A stretch of 64,000 bases of DNA, from NCBI RefSeq assembly GCF_039534165.1, contig NZ_BAAAUX010000019.1:186001-250000 (forward strand), written 5' to 3'. A program made the translations under genes and the position numbers. This document shows, one piece after another, positions 60,487 through 64,000 of this stretch (the first letter of the stretch is position 1; each line of letters begins with the position of its first letter). Under the pieces are notes generated by a model. The model was given only the letters and a program-made list of their open reading frames with translations. It ran no database searches and was not told the origin of the DNA. The DNA comes from Saccharopolyspora_D taberi (GTDB lineage: Bacteria; Actinomycetota; Actinomycetes; Mycobacteriales; Pseudonocardiaceae).

Positions 60487-62225
60487 GAGGCTCTTTCCTT
60501 CTCGTCGTCGGGGTCAGTGCGAACCTCGGCTGCGGCACTGGTTTCGCCTGGTACGAAGGGCATCGGCTCGGCCGCGCCGAACTGCCGGAACCGGGCATGC
60601 CGCTGCGTCACCAGGTTCATCTGATCCAGCGGGGCCAGCTCGGCGAGGCTGGCGACCAGGGCGTCCCGCAGTGCCTCGGCCGCCAGCGGGTGATCCGCGT
60701 CGGCGCCGCCTTCCGGTTCGGGGATGACGCCGTCGACCACGCCGAACCGCAGCAGTTCGCGCGCGGTCACGCGCAGGGCGTTGGCGGCTTCTGGTGCGGC
60801 GGCGGGATCCTTCCAGAGGATCGCCGCGCAACCTTCCGCGCTGATCACCGAGTACACGGCGTTGGCGCACATGAGAACGCGGTCGGCGACGGCCAGGGCC
60901 AGGGCCCCGCCGCTGCCCCCTTCGCCGGTGATCACGCTGATCACCGGCACCGGAAGGCTGGCCATCAGGCGCAGATTCTCGGCGATGGCCGACGCCTGCG
61001 CGTTCTCCTCGGCCTCGATGCCCGGGAAGGCACCGGCGGTGTCCACCAGGGTGATCACCGGTAGTCCGAGTTTGCCCGCCAGCCGCATCACCCGGGCCGC
61101 CTTGCGGTATCCGGCCGGATTGGGCATGCCGTAGTTGCTGGCGGCGAGTTCTTCGGCCGTGTGCCCTTTCCGGGTGCCGATGACCGCGACCGGAGTTCCC
61201 TCCAGCCTGCCGATTCCGGCCACCAGCGCCGGGCAGTCCGACGACATGCGGTCACCGCGGAGCTCGGAGAAGTCCTCCATCAACGCCGCGATGTAGTCGG
61301 TGGTGGTGGGGCGGCCGAGCCGGCGTGCCACCCGCACGCAGTCCCAGGCATCGCGTTCCGGTAACCGCCCCGGGTCGGAGACCAGGGGCGTCGCCGGGGT
61401 GTGCCGCGGGCGGCCGGCCTCGTCCGGTCTTCTGCTCGCCACGGACAACAGCTTCGCCAGTGTCGGACGGAGTTCGTCCCTCGGTCGGATCATGTCGATC
61501 ACGCCGTGCTGCGACAGGAACTCCGCGGTCTGGAAGTTCTCCGGCAGCTGTTGCCGGACGGTCTGCTCGATCACCCGCCGGCCGGCGAACCCGAGGCGCG
61601 AGGCAGGCTCGGCGATGATGACGTCGGGCAGCGTCGCGAACGAGGCCGCCACACCGCCGAAGGTCGGGTCGGTGATCAGCGACACCGTGAGGATGCCGGC
61701 TTCGTCCAGCTGCCCCAGTGCCGCGCTGGTTTTCGCCATCTGCATCAGTGAGATGACGCCTTCCTGCATCCTGGCCCCACCGGAGGCCGTCACCAGTAGC
61801 AGCGGTGTCCGCTCGTGCAACGCGGTTTCGCAGGACCGCGTCACCGCTTCACCGACGGCCGCGCCGAGACTGCCGCCCATGAAGCGGAAATCCATCACCG
61901 CCACGATCACCGGGTTGCCGTCGATGCGGCCACGGGCGCACAGGATCGCCTCTTCGAGACCGGTGCGCTCGCGGGCCTCCCGCAGGCGCTCGGGGTAGGG
62001 CTTGGTGTCGGTGAAATCGAGTGGATCGCTGTCGGGCAGGGAAAAGTCCAGCAGTTCCGCTGAATCCGCGTCCAGCAGCAGGTCGACCCGCTGCCGTGCC
62101 GTCAGCGGCGAGTGCCATCCGCATTCCGGGCACACCTGGTGGGCACGCATGAACCGATTGCGGTACACCATCTCCGAGCATCCCGGGCACACCAGCCAGG
62201 AGGTGTCCGTGACGGCTTTACTCAT
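60483..62225 (-). CDS. accDA: Fused acetyl-CoA carboxylase carboxyltransferase (AccD-AccA)
   Basis: 580 residues from ATG 62225 with GGGAGGAATC upstream. Residues 1-280 are the beta subunit: zinc ribbon WLVCPGCSEMVYRNRFMRAHQVCPECGW and the crotonase-fold core TASGGARMQEGVISLMQMAKT. Residues ~300-580 are the alpha subunit: MSSDCPALVAGIGRLEGTPVAVIG and LVDTAGAFPGIEAEENAQASAIA, GEGGSGGALALAVADRVLM. The single chain does the whole transfer from carboxybiotin to acetyl-CoA, making malonyl-CoA. Such accDA fusions in actinomycetes often sit in secondary-metabolite clusters. Confidence 0.93.
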   Translation of the reverse strand: MSKAVTDTSWLVCPGCSEMVYRNRFMRAHQVCPECGWHSPLTARQRVDLLLDADSAELLDFSLPDSDPLDFTDTKPYPERLREARERTGLEEAILCARGRIDGNPVIVAVMDFRFMGGSLGAAVGEAVTRSCETALHERTPLLLVTASGGARMQEGVISLMQMAKTSAALGQLDEAGILTVSLITDPTFGGVAASFATLPDVIIAEPASRLGFAGRRVIEQTVRQQLPENFQTAEFLSQHGVIDMIRPRDELRPTLAKLLSVASRRPDEAGRPRHTPATPLVSDPGRLPERDAWDCVRVARRLGRPTTTDYIAALMEDFSELRGDRMSSDCPALVAGIGRLEGTPVAVIGTRKGHTAEELAASNYGMPNPAGYRKAARVMRLAGKLGLPVITLVDTAGAFPGIEAEENAQASAIAENLRLMASLPVPVISVITGEGGSGGALALAVADRVLMCANAVYSVISAEGCAAILWKDPAAAPEAANALRVTARELLRFGVVDGVIPEPEGGADADHPLAAEALRDALVASLAELAPLDQMNLVTQRHARFRQFGAAEPMPFVPGETSAAAEVRTDPDDEKERAS

Positions 62226-63810
62226 GATTCCTCCCAGCACCGGATTCCAGAGGCGCGGGCACGTAGGAACAGGCGCGGGCGGGCAGCCGGGCCCCGGCCA
62301 GGCGCAGTTGCGTCACCCGGCTCCGGAACGCCGCACCGCGCATGAGGTGGGTGGCCAGTTCCGCCGCGTGGCGGTTCTCGACGGCGGCCAGGTAGGTTCC
62401 GCCGACCCAGTTGTTGAACGCGCCCATCGCGGGACCGCACCAGACCTGGTAGTCGGCCCCCCGCCCCTCGGCGCCCGAAATACTCCAGCCCGAGGACCGT
62501 CCCAGGTACCACCGGAAGATCAGCGCCATCCGGCGCTTCGGGTTGTCCTGGGCCCGGCTGATCTGCCCGGGGTCGCGTTCCCGGAAGAACTCGACGCAGT
62601 CCTGCCACACGTCCTCCAGCGGTCGCTGGAAGATCCGCTTCTCCAGGCCGGCACGCTCGGTGGCGGGAATCGACTCGATCCCGTCGTAGGCCCGGTAGGC
62701 GTCGTAGAGGCGCTTGGCCTTGGTGGCGAACATCGTGCCGCGCTTGAGGACCTGCACTTCGACGCCCATCTCGAACATGTCGGCCGAGGGCGCCATGTCG
62801 CAGTCGTTCACCCCCGCGCTTGCCAGCAGCCGCTTGGTTTCCCACGACTGCGCCGCCTCCACGGTGGCCTGGTTGATCGAGCCGGTCACCACATAGGCGG
62901 CACCCAGGGCGAAAGCGGCGGCTGCCGCGTCCGGGGTGCCGATGCCCCCGGCCGCGCCGACCCGGACCTGCCACTCGTAGCCGAGTTCGCGCTGCACGCG
63001 GTCGCGCACCGCGATGATCTCGGGGAGGAGCACGACCAGCGGCCGGCGGTCGGTGTGCCCGCCGGAGTCCGCTTCGGCGGTGACGTCGTCGGCCACCGGG
63101 ATCCGGCGCGACCACTCGGCCTGCTCGGCGGTGATCGCTGCCGAGGCGAGAAGGTCCCGCACCATGGCCTCCGGCGCGGGGCACAGGAACTTCTCGGCGA
63201 CCTCCGCGCGGGAGACCTTGGCGATGACCTTGTTGCGCGCGACGATCTTCCCGTCGGCCTCGCGGACCAGACCGGCCAGCCGGTACCGCACGACCTGCGG
63301 GGTCAGGTCGAGGAACGCCGACGCCTCGATGGTCCGGACCTCATGCCTGAGGCAGAGATCCACTGTGGACCGCTCCATCGCAGGCTCGCTCGGGCTGTGG
63401 ATGAGGTTGCAGGCGAAGGGACGGTCGCGCAAGTTCGCGCGAATATGCGCGAGGTCCTCTTCGACCCGCTGCGCGACAACCCCGGCCGCACCGTAAGAAG
63501 CGAGGAAACCCCGCTCCGCCAAGGCGATCACCATCTTCGCCGAAGCGATCCCGTTGGCCATCGAGCCGGCCATGTACGGCTGACCGACACCGTGGGCGGT
63601 GAGGAACTGCTTGTCCCCCAGCGCCCGCGACGGCAGCGGCGGCACGGCGGCGAGCACCTGGGCGCCCGGCACCTGCTCGGCGCTGCCCGCCGCGGCGATG
63701 CCGTGTTCGTCCCGGACCAGGTAGAACGGCCGGTCAAGGTTCAGCAGGTGGGTATGGACCGAACCCGCGTCGCGCCCGGCCTCGGGTATCGCGCCGGTCT
63801 GCGTCACCAT
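62218..63810 (-). CDS. pfaD: PfaD-family enoyl reductase (PUFA/polyketide synthase, FMN-dependent)
   Basis: 530 residues from ATG 63810 (GGGGC site). A long N-terminal part (FYLVRDEHGIAAAG) leads into the nitronate-monooxygenase-like TIM barrel: QPYMAGSMANGIASAKMVIALAERGFLASYGAAG, FACNLIHSPSEPAMERSTVDL, VRVGAAGGIGTPDAAAAAFALGAAYVVTGSINQA, and a C-terminal stretch PKRRMALIFRWYLGRSS. PfaD proteins reduce enoyl chains in trans for PUFA synthases and some trans-AT polyketide synthases. It overlaps accDA by 8 bases and the dehydratase gene by 7. Confidence 0.92.
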   Translation of the reverse strand: MVTQTGAIPEAGRDAGSVHTHLLNLDRPFYLVRDEHGIAAAGSAEQVPGAQVLAAVPPLPSRALGDKQFLTAHGVGQPYMAGSMANGIASAKMVIALAERGFLASYGAAGVVAQRVEEDLAHIRANLRDRPFACNLIHSPSEPAMERSTVDLCLRHEVRTIEASAFLDLTPQVVRYRLAGLVREADGKIVARNKVIAKVSRAEVAEKFLCPAPEAMVRDLLASAAITAEQAEWSRRIPVADDVTAEADSGGHTDRRPLVVLLPEIIAVRDRVQRELGYEWQVRVGAAGGIGTPDAAAAAFALGAAYVVTGSINQATVEAAQSWETKRLLASAGVNDCDMAPSADMFEMGVEVQVLKRGTMFATKAKRLYDAYRAYDGIESIPATERAGLEKRIFQRPLEDVWQDCVEFFRERDPGQISRAQDNPKRRMALIFRWYLGRSSGWSISGAEGRGADYQVWCGPAMGAFNNWVGGTYLAAVENRHAAELATHLMRGAAFRSRVTQLRLAGARLPARACSYVPAPLESGAGRNHE

Positions 63811-64000
63811 GGTTGTGCCCCTTCCTCGCGCAGTTCGACCGCGACGTCGGTGAGTTCGTAGATCCGCAGGCCCGGCTTCCACACGCTGGCGTCGCCGGTC
63901 ACCCGCACGCGGCCCGGCCCGCGGGCGACGTCCTTGATGTGCACTTCGAGGGTCGATTCACCGTCGGTGGGCAGGAACTGGCCGCGGTATTTCCAGGTGA
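63804..64000 (-). CDS. PfaC/FabA-type dehydratase domain, partial (5' end beyond window)
   Basis: The last 64 residues of a protein are visible: TWKYRGQFLPTDGESTLEVH then IKDVARGPGRVRVTGDASVW, KPGLRIYELTDVAVELREEG. WKYRGQ..P and DASLW-DGLRIYE are hallmarks of the FabA-like hotdog dehydratases in PUFA synthases (PfaC). The stop overlaps the pfaD start, so the synthase genes continue to the right in the same operon. Whether it is a separate dehydratase or the tail of a large multidomain subunit cannot be seen. Confidence 0.75.
   Translation of the reverse strand, partial: TWKYRGQFLPTDGESTLEVHIKDVARGPGRVRVTGDASVWKPGLRIYELTDVAVELREEGAQPW

Overview
The window is high-GC DNA with GTG and TTG starts and many GC-rich hairpin terminators. 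Gene content (a citrulassin-type lasso peptide cluster, many MFS/ArsR/LysR/PucR regulators, a dedicated lipid-biosynthesis locus) points to a filamentous actinomycete, probably near Pseudonocardiaceae or Streptomyces. That placement is inference from style and gene families, not from a marker gene. No rRNA, CRISPR array or complete insertion sequence was seen.

Left part (1-12 kb): two overlapping zinc alcohol dehydrogenases and a tautomerase face a TetR regulator. A GntR/FCD regulator and a LysR/SDR pair follow. Then comes a complete trans-4-hydroxy-L-proline catabolic operon (5146-9975: FAD D-hydroxyproline dehydrogenase, DapA-type deaminase, proline-racemase-family epimerase, semialdehyde dehydrogenase) with an APC permease behind it. 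A perfect 11-bp-arm palindrome sits in front of the operon, and its core recurs in front of the GntR gene, so that protein is the likely regulator.

12.1-16.3 kb is a probable acquired module. N- and C-terminal remnants of an IS5-type transposase enclose a cytoplasmic-looking subtilase, a small MABP beta-prism protein of lower GC, and a seven-bladed RCC1-like protein with an Ig-like tail and a TTA codon. I do not recognise this combination.

16.3-43 kb is mostly ordinary accessory metabolism and regulation: class III aminotransferase plus methylmalonate-semialdehyde dehydrogenase divergent from PucR; an asparagine synthetase; three MFS exporters (two with ArsR-type partners); a tryptophan-2,3-dioxygenase-like protein; a NarL-type two-component system; a methyltransferase translationally coupled to an MbtI-type salicylate synthase; and an alpha/beta hydrolase with alanine at the nucleophile position. 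Decayed genes (SulP transporter, amine oxidase, nucleotidyltransferase) are scattered through it.

43-51 kb: a tRNA-like element, a PhoX phosphatase, and on the minus strand a full lasso peptide cluster (precursor, cyclase, RRE protein, leader peptidase, ABC exporter). Its predicted core, LLQFAGNDRLVLSKN, closely resembles citrulassin.

51-64 kb is a secondary-lipid locus open at the right edge. A plus-strand operon (hotdog thioesterase, desaturase, ACP, CFA-type methyltransferase, P450, fatty acyl-AMP ligase) converges on a minus-strand operon (2Fe-2S reductase, AccC, AccB, fused AccDA, PfaD enoyl reductase, and the end of a PfaC/FabA-type dehydratase). Together these look like a malonyl-CoA supply plus a PUFA-synthase-like machine making an ACP-tethered, desaturated, methylated or cyclopropanated, oxidised acyl chain.
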